Source of the DNA: JAEUSG01 sp964590225 | GTDB lineage: Bacteria > Fibrobacterota > OXYB2-FULL-49-7 > JAEUSG01 | DNA: 64,000 nucleotides | Assembly (NCBI GenBank): GCA_964590225.1 | Contig: CAZPWS010000003.1 | Coordinates: 91,332-155,331 of the forward strand | Reading direction: 5' to 3' | In this document: in pieces, positions 8,077-16,461 of the stretch | How positions within the stretch are numbered: the stretch's first letter is position 1 | Layout of the letters: every line of letters starts with the position of its first letter | Notes under the pieces: model-generated | Seen by the model: the letters and a program-made list of their open reading frames with translations, nothing else | What the model was told of the DNA's origin: nothing | Databases searched by the model: none | Position numbers and translations under genes: made by a program

Positions 8077-8952
8077 ATGAAACAAATTATAACATCGATT
8101 CTGCCTGATGCACTTGTTCAGGCAATGCAGCGGTTAAGTCTTGCGAGAAAATTAAGACACAGATATTCCGTACTGCCATTTACTATTGATGATTTACCAC
8201 AGGCTACCAACCGTTCAGGGTATGCCAGTGGCACAGCAAAAATGAGCATGCCATATCTCAAAACGATGGAAAAACTTCGTTCTTACCATGCAGCAGGTCC
8301 GATAGGACCAAACAAATTTTGGGAGTATCCATGGATACTGTCAAATCTCCATCTTGAACCCCATTTAACAATTTTAGATGCTGGTTGTGGGAGAGCACCA
8401 TTGCAGTATTTTCTCGCTGAGATGAGTATGAAGATGCATGGAATCGACCCAAAAGAAAATGTGGGTTGGCATGGCATCGATCGCCGCCTGGCTCGTAAAT
8501 ATGGCGTCAATATTGACTACCGTATTGAAGGGATGGAGAAAATCAGCTATCCGTCTGAATATTTTGACAGGGTAATTTCCGTTTCTGTTATTGAGCATTG
8601 CAGAGCAAGGCATATCAAGAACGATCTTCAAACACCACAGGACAAAGCCGACAAAAAACTTCAGGCGCGAATGATTAAGGAGATGGCTCGTGTCCTTAAG
8701 CCTAATGGACTTTTAATAATAACGGTTGATGTCATTTATCCGGTGAATGGTGCCATTTTAGAAGCTAATGTTGACATGATGAATCTGATCGATTCGTCCG
8801 GGCTTGAACTTGTTGGTGATAAGCCGAAATATGGTTTTTATGGATATGATGATTTTGATATGCAGGCTCTAATGCGTGATAAAGATGTTGATGTGCAGGA
8901 TTATTCAAGCGTAAAGGGAACTTCGCTGGGTATTATCCTTAGGAAACCATAG
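8077..8952 (+). CDS. Class I SAM-dependent methyltransferase
   Basis: The Rossmann methyltransferase core begins with ILDAGCGRAP (motif I, 99-108). It continues with MHGIDPKEN (acidic loop after strand 2) and FDRVISVSVIEHC (motif IV and post-motif of the Methyltransf_11 type), then ARVLKPNGLLIITVD. About 95 residues of extra sequence precede the fold. The substrate cannot be predicted; methyltransferases of this style act on small molecules, lipids or glycans. The stop TAG shares its last base with the GTG start of the Yip1-family gene, so the two are probably co-translated. Confidence 0.85.
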   Translation: MKQIITSILPDALVQAMQRLSLARKLRHRYSVLPFTIDDLPQATNRSGYASGTAKMSMPYLKTMEKLRSYHAAGPIGPNKFWEYPWILSNLHLEPHLTILDAGCGRAPLQYFLAEMSMKMHGIDPKENVGWHGIDRRLARKYGVNIDYRIEGMEKISYPSEYFDRVISVSVIEHCRARHIKNDLQTPQDKADKKLQARMIKEMARVLKPNGLLIITVDVIYPVNGAILEANVDMMNLIDSSGLELVGDKPKYGFYGYDDFDMQALMRDKDVDVQDYSSVKGTSLGIILRKP

Positions 8953-9602
8953 TGACAGAAAAACTTGATTATGAGGAGTGTGGCTTAATTAGTTTCTCCT
9001 CGTTCTTTATTACTCTGCGAAGAGTAATCTTCCGGCCAACAGCGGCCTTTGCCGGGCTTGTACAAGAACGATCTACACTCAATTCTATCTTCTTTCTTGT
9101 TATTGGAGGGGTAATTGGTTCCCTTTCCAGCGGATTATGGCAGTATTATCTGCACAGAAGTTCGCTTTCACAGAGCTCTACTGAAATGCTGGTTTACACA
9201 TCCTCGATTAAGGGGCTTACCGCTCTTATGTTTATGACTCCGCTAATATTAATTTGCTGTGTGTTTGTTGTGGCTGGAGTGGCCCATCTATTTTTACGGT
9301 TTACCGGCAAAACAAAGCCTTTTCAAGTTACTCTAAAGGTTTTTGCCTATTCTTGGGGGGCGACATCTCCAATGAATGCGGTGCCCATTTTTGGTACTTT
9401 TGCGGCAATAGTATGGGGGCTTGTTTGTATAGTTAAGGGTCTTTCGGTTGCTCACGATTCAGCGCAGGGGCGTGCATTTCTCGCAATTACAGCCCCAGTT
9501 GTTTTGCTTGTTGGTATCATGCTCTTGTTTGTTGTAGTTTTGGCAGGTTTTGGCCTTTTTACTTTCATTAACGGAAGTCCTTTTTTGAATAATTTGTTTT
9601 AA
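8952..9602 (+). CDS. Yip1-family integral membrane protein
   Basis: This 216-residue protein has about five hydrophobic segments. Its N-terminus, with a stretch RRVIFRPTAAFAGLVQERSTL just before the first membrane helix, is typical of the bacterial Yip1 domain family. Further membrane segments include LTALMFMTPLILICCVFVVA, the region around WGATSPMNAVPIFGTFAAIVWG and the C-terminal VVLLVGIMLLFVVVLAGFGL. The family's function in bacteria is unknown. GTG is taken as start because it overlaps the methyltransferase stop by one base and no closer ATG is available. Confidence 0.75.
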   Translation: MTEKLDYEECGLISFSSFFITLRRVIFRPTAAFAGLVQERSTLNSIFFLVIGGVIGSLSSGLWQYYLHRSSLSQSSTEMLVYTSSIKGLTALMFMTPLILICCVFVVAGVAHLFLRFTGKTKPFQVTLKVFAYSWGATSPMNAVPIFGTFAAIVWGLVCIVKGLSVAHDSAQGRAFLAITAPVVLLVGIMLLFVVVLAGFGLFTFINGSPFLNNLF

Positions 9603-9623
9603 TATGTAGTGAAGGGGAAAAAT

Positions 9624-10277
9624 ATGGACGATATTCCTATATATCGAATAGTTAAAAAAGATGAGCTGCCTCCTATCGATAATATTACGGCCGACTATTT
9701 TAATTGTGCGGACAAGGTTTCTCTGGTTGATACTGTTACTGCGGGAATAGCCGCGCAAAAGACGACCGTTTCATTAATCTACGATAATTTATTTCTATAT
9801 GCCTTATACGAATGTGAAGAAAACCTTCCGCTTGCTGTATATAGAAACCACGACGATCCTTTATACGAAGAAAATGTTGTTGAAGTTTTTATTGATACAA
9901 TTGGCAACGGTAGCGTTTATTCCGAATTTCAGGTCAATCCACTCAATGCAAGGTTCGATGCCATTATTATTAATGATTTTGGGACAAATGGAGCAAGAAG
10001 AGGGAAGCGATATCAGGCATTTACCGAGTGGAATCCCTCTTCGTTTGATTCAAGAAGTTTTGTAAGTAACAACCAGTGGCGCGTTGTGCTAAAGATTGGC
10101 TTTGCCGATCTTTTTTTAGGCAGGGGAAATGTGACCGCTCCAGAAATGGGAGAAAAGTGGCGTATTAATTTACTGCGTGTTGATTTTGATGGAGATAGTC
10201 AGAAATACTATTCATGGTCGCCGAACTTTGTACCAGATTTCCACTGTACGAACCGCTTTGGCATACTTCAGTTTTAA
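9624..10277 (+). CDS. Cytosolic CBM9-like carbohydrate-binding-fold protein
   Basis: The protein resembles the carbohydrate-binding family 9-like beta-sandwich. It shows VSLIYDNLFLYALYECEE, DPLYEENVVEVFIDT, EFQVNPLNARFDAII, WRVVLKIGFADLFL, and the late WRINLLRVDFDG that matches the typical W-x-N-x-x-R ending. The whole protein is this one domain. No signal peptide is present, so it should be cytoplasmic, unlike most CBM9 modules. ATG 9624 is chosen because AAGGGG (9612-9617) lies seven bases upstream; an in-frame GTG at 9609 would place the ribosome site inside the gene. It ends 11 bp before the convergent phoU stop. Confidence 0.75.
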   Translation: MDDIPIYRIVKKDELPPIDNITADYFNCADKVSLVDTVTAGIAAQKTTVSLIYDNLFLYALYECEENLPLAVYRNHDDPLYEENVVEVFIDTIGNGSVYSEFQVNPLNARFDAIIINDFGTNGARRGKRYQAFTEWNPSSFDSRSFVSNNQWRVVLKIGFADLFLGRGNVTAPEMGEKWRINLLRVDFDGDSQKYYSWSPNFVPDFHCTNRFGILQF

Positions 10278-10288
10278 AAAATCTTAGC

Positions 10289-10978
10289 CTACAAGCCTTC
10301 CATATTATGCGTTCGTTCCGGATGGTTTGTGGTATGGTGATGCCTGATATCTTTCGCTTTCATATAAAAAACAACATCTTCCGCAACATTTGTAGATAAG
10401 TCGCCTATTTTTTCAAGACATCTTGTGATAAAAAGCAAGCTTATACCACGCTTGATATTCTTGGGATCTTCTTTCATAATAGATACTATTTGACTCATGT
10501 ATTCTACTTCAAGCTTATCCATCCGTTCCTCAAGAAGCAATACATCCTCAGCAAAAACGGTGTTGTTATTAACAAGAGCATCAACTGTCCTGTGAACCAT
10601 GTCTTTCGCGAGATTTGTCATTGAAACAAGATCAACGGCAAGTCTCGGACGCGATATTAGATAAAGTGAGTGGCGTGCAATACTGACTGCCTGATCTGCA
10701 ATTCTTTCAAAATCATTGTTGATTTTTACAACTGAGGTTATAAAACGCAAATCTGACGCGATTGGTTGGAGTTTAGCGAAAAGTCTTACACATAGGTCAT
10801 CGTTTTCTATTTCCATTTTATCAATATCGTTGTCTCTTAATATAACTGAGTTGGCAAGTTGTTCATCATATTTCAATAAGGCATCGATTGATCGATAAAC
10901 CTGTTGTTCCACCTCTGTCCCCATCGTTATTATATGACGGCGGAGATTTTCGTACTCTGTATCAAAAAAATGCTTCAT
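10289..10978 (-). CDS. phoU: Phosphate signalling complex protein PhoU
   Basis: PhoU is the helical adaptor that links the Pst transporter to the PhoR kinase and represses the Pho response when phosphate is plentiful. The protein has the usual two PhoU three-helix repeats. The first holds LRRHIITMGTEVEQQVYRSI and the metal-binding style E/DxxxD acidic groups (DNDIDKMEIEND); the second has LEERMDKLEVEY and ends in LFITRCLEKIGDLSTNVAEDV. The length (229) is normal. GAGGAA precedes the ATG. It is the last gene of the porin-pstSCAB-phoU operon. Confidence 0.95.
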   Translation of the reverse strand: MKHFFDTEYENLRRHIITMGTEVEQQVYRSIDALLKYDEQLANSVILRDNDIDKMEIENDDLCVRLFAKLQPIASDLRFITSVVKINNDFERIADQAVSIARHSLYLISRPRLAVDLVSMTNLAKDMVHRTVDALVNNNTVFAEDVLLLEERMDKLEVEYMSQIVSIMKEDPKNIKRGISLLFITRCLEKIGDLSTNVAEDVVFYMKAKDIRHHHTTNHPERTHNMEGL

Positions 10979-11009
10979 TTATTTCCTCGTTTGTTTACAT
11001 TAAACTTAA

Positions 11010-11768
11010 TTATCCAAACCGTCCGGTAATGTATTCTTCGGTTGTCTTGTTGGATGGATCGGTAAATATTTTATTCGTTTCTCCCATCTCAATAAGTTTT
11101 CCAAGAAGGAAAAAAGCCGTAAAGTCTGAAACACGCGCTGCCTGCTGCATATTATGAGTTACTATTATTATAGTATATCTCTCCTTAAGCTGCGCTATTA
11201 GATCTTCAATCTTGGATGTTGAAATGGGATCCAGCGCCGATGCCGGTTCATCCATGAGAATAATATCAGGATCTACTGCCAGTGTTCTGGCAATGCATAG
11301 TCGCTGCTGCTGGCCACCAGAAAGTCCCATTGCTGAGTCGCCAAGACGATCCTTGACCTCATCCCACAGCGCTGCCTGACCAAGAGAGCGTTCAACAATC
11401 TTATCCAAATCTCTTTTTTTCGTTACACCATTTATTCGGGGACCATAGGCAATATTGTCGTAAATTGATTTAGGAAACGGATTTGATTTCTGGAAGACCA
11501 TACCGATTTTTTTTCTAAGTTCGACAACATCAACATCCGGATCAAAAATATTGTGACCATCTATGGTTATTCTTCCTTCGTGGCGAGCGCTTTTGACGAG
11601 ATCGCACATTCTGTTTAGGCAGCGTAAGAATGTAGTTTTACCACAGCCGGAAGGGCCGATAAAAGCGGTAACTTTGTTAGCCTTTATTTCCATATCGATA
11701 TCGTGCAGAATTTTTTTTTCGCCATACCAGAAGTTCATTTTTTCCGCAACAACGGATTTTTCGGTCAT
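11010..11768 (-). CDS. pstB: Phosphate ABC transporter ATP-binding protein PstB
   Basis: This is the ATPase subunit of the high-affinity phosphate importer. Walker A is GPSGCGKTT, followed by the PstB-specific LRCLNRMCDLV. It also shows VFQKSNPFPKSIYDN in the Q-loop region, the LSGGQQQR signature, Walker B ILMDEPASALD, and the switch His in VTHNMQQA. I placed the start at 11768 because AGGAG stands 8 bases upstream; an in-frame ATG at 11789 has no ribosome site and would add seven residues. It lies 31 bp after pstA. Confidence 0.97.
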   Translation of the reverse strand: MTEKSVVAEKMNFWYGEKKILHDIDMEIKANKVTAFIGPSGCGKTTFLRCLNRMCDLVKSARHEGRITIDGHNIFDPDVDVVELRKKIGMVFQKSNPFPKSIYDNIAYGPRINGVTKKRDLDKIVERSLGQAALWDEVKDRLGDSAMGLSGGQQQRLCIARTLAVDPDIILMDEPASALDPISTSKIEDLIAQLKERYTIIIVTHNMQQAARVSDFTAFFLLGKLIEMGETNKIFTDPSNKTTEEYITGRFG

Positions 11769-11799
11769 TTTATTTTCTCCTGTATCCATTAATAGATAA

Positions 11800-12708
11800 T
11801 CAATGAGCTGCAGCCTTTCGCCGTAATCTAAACCTCAGGAATATCGCAGCCAGATTAAGGCCAAAAGTAAGACAAAGAAGCGCGAGTGTTGTAGCATATT
11901 GGATTGGCAAGGTGGCATCAACATCCGGCGACTGTGTTGACATTATGTATATATGATAGCCCATATCCATAAACTGGTCAGTAAGAGAGGCAGGGAGATT
12001 TGGAAGAAAGTATGCTGCCCCCGTAAAAAGGATAGGAGCAACTTCACCGGCACCGCGACTTACAGCGAGTACAGCCCCTGTGAGGATACCTGTCATTGAA
12101 TTTGGCAATACAATTTTCCATACTGTTTCTAATTTTGTAGCACCGAGAGCAAGACTTGCTTCTCGTAAATCATTAGGGACATTTCTAATAGCTTCTTCGA
12201 CAGAAACTATTACCACCGGCAGGGTGAGAACAGCCATTGTTAGGCTCGCCCATAAAATATTTGGCTGAGACCATCTGCTGACACCTTCAGCTTCAAGGAG
12301 TTTATCCATGTTGGGGCCTATAAATTGTATAAAAAAGCCAAGTCCAAACAGGCCGAATACAATCGATGGAATTCCCGCCAGTGTATTTACCGCGAATCTT
12401 ATTGTTCGTCTAAAAAAAGAGTCAGGCGCTACATATTCACACAAAAAAAGTGCAGTAATTGTGCCGATTGGAACCCCTATTATTGACATCAAAATGACTC
12501 TGTAAAATGTCCCCATGATTGCAGGGAAAATCCCTCCCTGCATCATGCCTTCCTCTGGAACGGCAGTTAAAAATTTCCAACTAAATTGCCCCCATCCATT
12601 ATAGAATATTATTCCGATTACAACTAGCATCACCACGATGATTAAGCCAACCGATGCTGCTGCAATTGTTGGAACGGCGTTGTTAAGTATGGTTTTGTTG
12701 TTGGCCAT
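11800..12708 (-). CDS. pstA: Phosphate ABC transporter permease PstA
   Basis: This is an inner-membrane permease subunit of the Pst importer with six predicted membrane segments. The family landmark GGIFPAIMGTFYRVILM is in the first third. The permease loop SVEEAIRNVPNDLREASLALGATKLETVWKIVLP carries the EAA motif that docks to PstB. The start ATG follows GAAGGAT at normal spacing and lies 2 bp after the pstC stop. Confidence 0.95.
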   Translation of the reverse strand: MANNKTILNNAVPTIAAASVGLIIVVMLVVIGIIFYNGWGQFSWKFLTAVPEEGMMQGGIFPAIMGTFYRVILMSIIGVPIGTITALFLCEYVAPDSFFRRTIRFAVNTLAGIPSIVFGLFGLGFFIQFIGPNMDKLLEAEGVSRWSQPNILWASLTMAVLTLPVVIVSVEEAIRNVPNDLREASLALGATKLETVWKIVLPNSMTGILTGAVLAVSRGAGEVAPILFTGAAYFLPNLPASLTDQFMDMGYHIYIMSTQSPDVDATLPIQYATTLALLCLTFGLNLAAIFLRFRLRRKAAAH

Positions 12709-12710
12709 TT

Positions 12711-13745
12711 TTATCCTTCGCCTCCCCTGAATTTACGCATAAGTTTATCGCGAATTACAACTTCCGCAACGAAGCAGAGGATAAACGAAAAAATAAAAAG
12801 CAGAACACCTATCAAAAACAGGACACTGTAATGCATATCGCCAAAGACAACCTCAGCCATCTCCGCTCCTATTGTAGCAGAGAGCGTTCGAACAGACTCA
12901 AATGGATTTGCCGAAAGCATCGCTGCATTCCCTGTTGCCATTAAAACTATCATTGTTTCACCAATTGCGCGACCGACACCAAGTAATACAGCGGCGAAAA
13001 TTCCAGGTAAAGCTGCTGGTAGTACAACAAACAATACTGTTTGCCATTTAGACGCCCCAAGTGCAAGACTTGCCTCTACAAATGAAGCGGGCACCGCCGT
13101 CAGCGCATCGTCTGATATTGTATAGATAACTGGAATTATCGCAAGAGCAAGCGCAACACCGCCAACAAATGCATTTAGTCTGAATTGGTAGCCAAAAGTG
13201 CCCTGCAAAAGTGTTGCAAGTACCGAAAGAGCAAAAAATCCTATAACTACCGATGGGAAAGCCGCTAAAAGTTCGATTACGGGCTTTAATATCTCTTTCA
13301 TCCATGCCGGCGCAAAGGAAGAGGTAAATAACGCTGCAAAAATTGCAAGAGGCGCCGCAAAAAAGAGCGCGACAAGAGCTACCTTCAAGCTACCAGCAAA
13401 CAAAGGCAGAAAACCATATTTCGGATTTAAAGAAACTGGAACCCATTCTTTAGCAAGTAGTTCCTTTATACCTACATTTTCTTCGTGTGTATCTTTCCAG
13501 ATTTCATCGGGTAGTTTCATTCCTTCTTCTTCGTCATCGCCATATGTTTCATATTCTTCGTGCTCAATTTGCTTCTTATCTTTAACATCATGGAATAGAA
13601 TTGAAGATGCTTCTCGGAATACAAAGATAAATATCAAGGAGATAAAAACAATTGAAGAAAAAGCAACAGCGCCAAGCCATTTCTCAATTAGCCACTCAAA
13701 AGGTCGTGGTTTTTTTCCAACAAAGGTTGCTGCTGCTTTTTCCAT
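12711..13745 (-). CDS. pstC: Phosphate ABC transporter permease PstC, with acidic insertion
   Basis: This is the second permease subunit of the Pst importer. The core is conserved: WVPVSLNPKYGFLPLFAGSL, then AAFPSVVIGFFALSVLA and the EAA loop VPASFVEASLALGASKWQTV. Between the first membrane helix (about 25-45) and the core lies a charged segment, roughly residues 52-95, with runs such as HEEYETYGDDEEEG. This makes the protein longer (344) than typical PstC of around 300-320. The segment should face the periplasm. GGGGGAG precedes the ATG, and the gene lies 11 bp after pstS. Confidence 0.94.
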   Translation of the reverse strand: MEKAAATFVGKKPRPFEWLIEKWLGAVAFSSIVFISLIFIFVFREASSILFHDVKDKKQIEHEEYETYGDDEEEGMKLPDEIWKDTHEENVGIKELLAKEWVPVSLNPKYGFLPLFAGSLKVALVALFFAAPLAIFAALFTSSFAPAWMKEILKPVIELLAAFPSVVIGFFALSVLATLLQGTFGYQFRLNAFVGGVALALAIIPVIYTISDDALTAVPASFVEASLALGASKWQTVLFVVLPAALPGIFAAVLLGVGRAIGETMIVLMATGNAAMLSANPFESVRTLSATIGAEMAEVVFGDMHYSVLFLIGVLLFIFSFILCFVAEVVIRDKLMRKFRGGEG

Positions 13746-13756
13746 TTTTTCTCCCC

Positions 13757-14590
13757 CTATTTTACAGGGAAATAACCCACTTCAGAAACAACAGCTTGAC
13801 CTTCTGGACTTAACACCCAGTCAATAAACTGTTTTATTGCACCGGTTGGCTTGCTCTTTACATAGAAGTACAGATATCTTGTTATAGGATAGTTGCCGGC
13901 CTTTATTGTCTCCATGTTCGGTTCATAACCTGCCGCTCCTGTTTTTGTGCTAACCTTAACAAATTTCACCCCTGTTGCGTAAGCTGCTCCGCCGTAACCT
14001 ATGCTTAACTTATCCTTTGCGACAGCATTTACAACAGCAGCGGTTCCAGGCATTGTTTGCATTGAAGCGGTGTAATCCTTGCCCTTAAGCACAAAGTCAC
14101 GGAAGTAAACATGGGTGCCGGAACTATTCTCGCGGCCGTAAACCACTATTTTAGCATCGGGGCCACCAACATCTTTCCAGTTTGTTACTTTGCCTGTGTA
14201 AATAAGGTTGAGTTGCTCAAGTGATAGTGTCTGAACTGGGTTCGACTCATGTACATAAACTGCAAGCCCATCTTTTGCCACCTTAACTTCAATGCCCAGT
14301 GTATTATAGCGTTCTTTTAATTTGTCTCGTTCGCTTGCTTTCATGGGGCGTGAAGAATTGCAAATATCCGTGGTTCCATTAATAAGTCCAGAAATACCTG
14401 TCCCCGATCCTCCGCCAGTTACCTGTATTTTAACATCTGAATTTGTCCCCATGTATTTCTCAGCCCATCTCTGAGCAAGAATAACCATTGTATCGGAACC
14501 TTTGATGGTTATTACTGTCTGGGCTGCAGCGAAAACAACAACGGCTGCCAATCCAACTACTGCCGCGATTTTGAGAATGCTTTTTTTCAT
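13757..14590 (-). CDS. pstS: Phosphate-binding periplasmic protein PstS
   Basis: This is the substrate-binding protein that delivers phosphate to PstCA. A signal peptide (KKSILKIAAVVGLAAVVVFAAAQ) is followed by ITIKGSDTMVILAQRWAEKY, the usual PstS start. It continues with GGGSGTGISGLINGTTDICNSSRPM, which carries phosphate-contacting Ser/Thr residues, and YGRENSSGTHVYFRDFVLKG, the central PstS signature. At 277 residues it is of the compact type found in anaerobes. AAAGGAG precedes the ATG. It follows the porin gene by 27 bp. Confidence 0.96.
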   Translation of the reverse strand: MKKSILKIAAVVGLAAVVVFAAAQTVITIKGSDTMVILAQRWAEKYMGTNSDVKIQVTGGGSGTGISGLINGTTDICNSSRPMKASERDKLKERYNTLGIEVKVAKDGLAVYVHESNPVQTLSLEQLNLIYTGKVTNWKDVGGPDAKIVVYGRENSSGTHVYFRDFVLKGKDYTASMQTMPGTAAVVNAVAKDKLSIGYGGAAYATGVKFVKVSTKTGAAGYEPNMETIKAGNYPITRYLYFYVKSKPTGAIKQFIDWVLSPEGQAVVSEVGYFPVK

Positions 14591-14617
14591 TTTTTCTCCT
14601 TTAAATTAAGTAACAAT

Positions 14618-16066
14618 TTAAAACTTGTACTGAACTCTGAATGTTAATACATCATCATTGAAATCTTCCGACCACATTTTTACTGCACGGCTTGAGTTTC
14701 CAGAAACAGAGGCATCTGTTAATTTTTCATTTGAAACCATATCGTAATAGAGGACAAACTTGAGGTTTGCATCCCAATGGTGGATTAGCCCTAAGCCTAA
14801 GGTGCTATAAGCAGCATCCGCAGTCGATAAACCATTTTCAAACTTTTTTGTTGCATTATCGTAAACGAAGTCTGCTGCCGACACGGCGGTGTTTGGATCG
14901 TAAACATCATACTTTATAGCAAGCTGATTTTTTAAACCGAGATTCTGTATATATGTAACATAATAGCCACTGAATGGTCTTAAATACACGGCACTTCCTG
15001 AATTGCGCCCTTGATTATAAAAGTTGCTTGATGAGCTTGTTCCAGGCTGTGTGCCGCTTATATACTCAGTCCTGAGTGCTAATCCGCCAATAACAGGAAT
15101 ATCTGCCGTCACCCTTAAATCAAACCCGATATATTTTCTGTCATACTCTTTGTTGAGCATGCCCGTTGAGTCTGATTTTTTGAAAGCTTTACCATCCATT
15201 TCATACGAAAAACCTCTTGTAAGAATTATAGAATCCGCTGTATTAGCAGCATTTCGTATAACGCTGGCCCTTGTAGTATCTGTGTTGACAACGCTACCTA
15301 AATATGCAGAAACACCTCCCTCCAAAGAAATATTAGCAGCATAAATTGGTTGGCTGTAACCAATTCGGCCAATAAAATCCTTTGTTGAATTGTTTTCAAC
15401 CGCAATACCAACACCATTAAATAATCCAGCTTTTATGTTTAAATTTGACAAAGCTCCATATATTTCCGGAGCTGCCAACTCCAGTTGCGCACCAACATCT
15501 CGTTCACCAGGAAAAAGAACCTGAAAAATTCTGCTTCTTTCAGGGGTCTCGCGACTGCTGGAAGAGTATCCAATTTCATGGCCAAATGGACGGTCAAAAA
15601 CACCCATTTTAGCTGTTATAGCCTCTGCCCACGGCTCTGTTATTTGCAGATACGCATCTTTCATTCCAACACCAGATTGAGTAACATCGAATTGCAAAAC
15701 GGCCCGACTTAGTTTTTCTTGGTAGGTAAGCTTCAGGCGACCTCTTCGTACATGGAATACATCGTAGGTACCGTCTGCAAATTTACCGCCGGAATAATCA
15801 CCAACTGAAGCGAGATATTTGCCATTAGCATCAACGGCTCCACTGGTATCCATTACATGTCTGAACTGAGTTTGCACATATCCGCTGAACTTGAATTTTG
15901 CGAGCTTGCTAACAGTGTTACTTGTTTCGATAAAAGGCTCTTCCATAGCCGCTATTTTGCCTTCAAGGTCAATAACTTTATCTTTCATAATATCTGTCGC
16001 AGGCTCTTCCTGAGCCAATACCGATAGCGCAAGAGAGCAGAGCGCAATTGTAAATGTTTTCCTCAT
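14618..16066 (-). CDS. Phosphate-selective porin O/P-like outer-membrane protein
   Basis: This is an outer-membrane beta-barrel of the OprO/OprP-like family. It has a signal peptide (ends near LAQEEP), a short coiled-coil-like segment (DKVIDLEGKIAAMEE), and then FKFSGYVQTQFRH. The region FHVRRGRLKLTYQEKLSR follows, with LQFDVTQSGVGMKDAYLQI and AEAITAKMGVFDRPFGHEIGYSS, all typical of this porin family. It ends in VLTFRVQYKF, with the C-terminal Phe required for barrel assembly. Being first gene of the pst operon and sitting behind a candidate Pho box, it is most likely the phosphate-starvation outer-membrane channel. Anion selectivity itself cannot be read from the sequence. Confidence 0.87.
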   Translation of the reverse strand: MRKTFTIALCSLALSVLAQEEPATDIMKDKVIDLEGKIAAMEEPFIETSNTVSKLAKFKFSGYVQTQFRHVMDTSGAVDANGKYLASVGDYSGGKFADGTYDVFHVRRGRLKLTYQEKLSRAVLQFDVTQSGVGMKDAYLQITEPWAEAITAKMGVFDRPFGHEIGYSSSSRETPERSRIFQVLFPGERDVGAQLELAAPEIYGALSNLNIKAGLFNGVGIAVENNSTKDFIGRIGYSQPIYAANISLEGGVSAYLGSVVNTDTTRASVIRNAANTADSIILTRGFSYEMDGKAFKKSDSTGMLNKEYDRKYIGFDLRVTADIPVIGGLALRTEYISGTQPGTSSSSNFYNQGRNSGSAVYLRPFSGYYVTYIQNLGLKNQLAIKYDVYDPNTAVSAADFVYDNATKKFENGLSTADAAYSTLGLGLIHHWDANLKFVLYYDMVSNEKLTDASVSGNSSRAVKMWSEDFNDDVLTFRVQYKF

Positions 16067-16174
16067 AATTCTTCCTTTTTCTTTCTTAAGTGTTTAATCT
16101 GGCTTCCTAATCCAAATCATATCGCGGTTTCTTGTTTTTTTCTGCCCTCCTTTTGCTAAATTAAGGTTTATGTA

Positions 16175-16201
16175 TTACAAACAGATTACAACAATCTTTC
16201 A
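16175..16201 (-). promoter_or_regulatory. Candidate Pho box upstream of porin-pst operon
   Basis: Reading the minus strand there is TGAAA (16201-16197), then TGTAA (16190-16186), then TGTAA (16179-16175), each starting exactly 11 bp after the last. The E. coli Pho box is two CTGTCAT half-sites with the same 11-bp period, so this looks like a TGTAA variant. A -10-like TTAATTTAG follows about 10 bases later, as expected where PhoB replaces the -35. The start codon is about 110 bp downstream. Confidence 0.65.
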
Positions 16202-16292
16202 ACGCTAATTCATCTGGAGTTAGCAAATACATTACATCAGTAATTTAATGAAGCAACAATACAGTGATGTTTCGGAGGCGTGACGACTATTT

Positions 16293-16351
16293 ATCCCAAC
16301 TTATTCAATAGGAGGCGCCAACGGCGCCGAACTATTTGAATTAGTTGGGAT
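16293..16351. repeat. Hairpin A of a three-hairpin cluster
   Basis: The arm ATCCCAACT-t-ATTCAA-TAG (from 16293) pairs with its complement ending at 16351, with one mismatch and one bulge. An inner GGCGCC-aac-GGCGCC pair (16314-16328) caps it. It lies downstream of phoR in the direction of transcription. Confidence 0.7.
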
Positions 16352-16357
16352 TACCCC

Positions 16358-16420
16358 GTTTAGAAAAATCACCCATTTGGTACTTGAAGTACTCGGTGTA
16401 AAATGATGATTTTTCTAAAC
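16358..16420. repeat. Hairpin B of a three-hairpin cluster
   Basis: The 14-base arm GTTTAGAAAAATCA (16358-16371) pairs perfectly with TGATTTTTCTAAAC (16407-16420). A short inner palindrome TACTTGAAGTA (16381-16391) lies in the loop. It begins 7 bp after hairpin A. Confidence 0.7.
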
Positions 16421-16422
16421 GC

Positions 16423-16450
16423 TTTGCATTAGAAATCTTTCTAATGCAAA
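16423..16450. terminator. Hairpin C, likely end of phoBR transcript
   Basis: A perfect 13-bp stem, TTTGCATTAGAAA paired with TTTCTAATGCAAA around a two-base centre, starts 11 bp beyond the phoR stop codon. It is well placed to terminate or stabilise the phoBR message, but there is no classical U-tract on the minus strand, so intrinsic termination is uncertain. Confidence 0.5.
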
Positions 16451-16461
16451 GTTTGGGTTTA

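Larger units (their letters stand above)
16067..16461. other. 395-bp intergenic region: pst-operon promoter side and phoR 3' hairpin cluster
   Basis: This is the only long gene-free stretch in the window. The part nearest the porin (16067-16260) is AT-rich and contains the candidate Pho box and -10. The part nearest phoR (16293-16450) holds three consecutive hairpins. No open frame with coding character, tRNA or recognisable RNA family was seen, but the structured 160 bp could form part of a transcript reading through from phoR. Confidence 0.7.

Noticed and set aside
13198..13827. 209-codon plus-strand open frame across pstC and the pstS end
   Set aside because: It is antisense to clearly conserved pst genes and has a low-complexity Ser/Lys composition.
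16293..16450. Hairpin cluster as a tRNA or known riboswitch
   Set aside because: No acceptor, anticodon or T-loop pattern, and no riboswitch signature was seen; it also lies downstream of phoR, not directly before a start codon.
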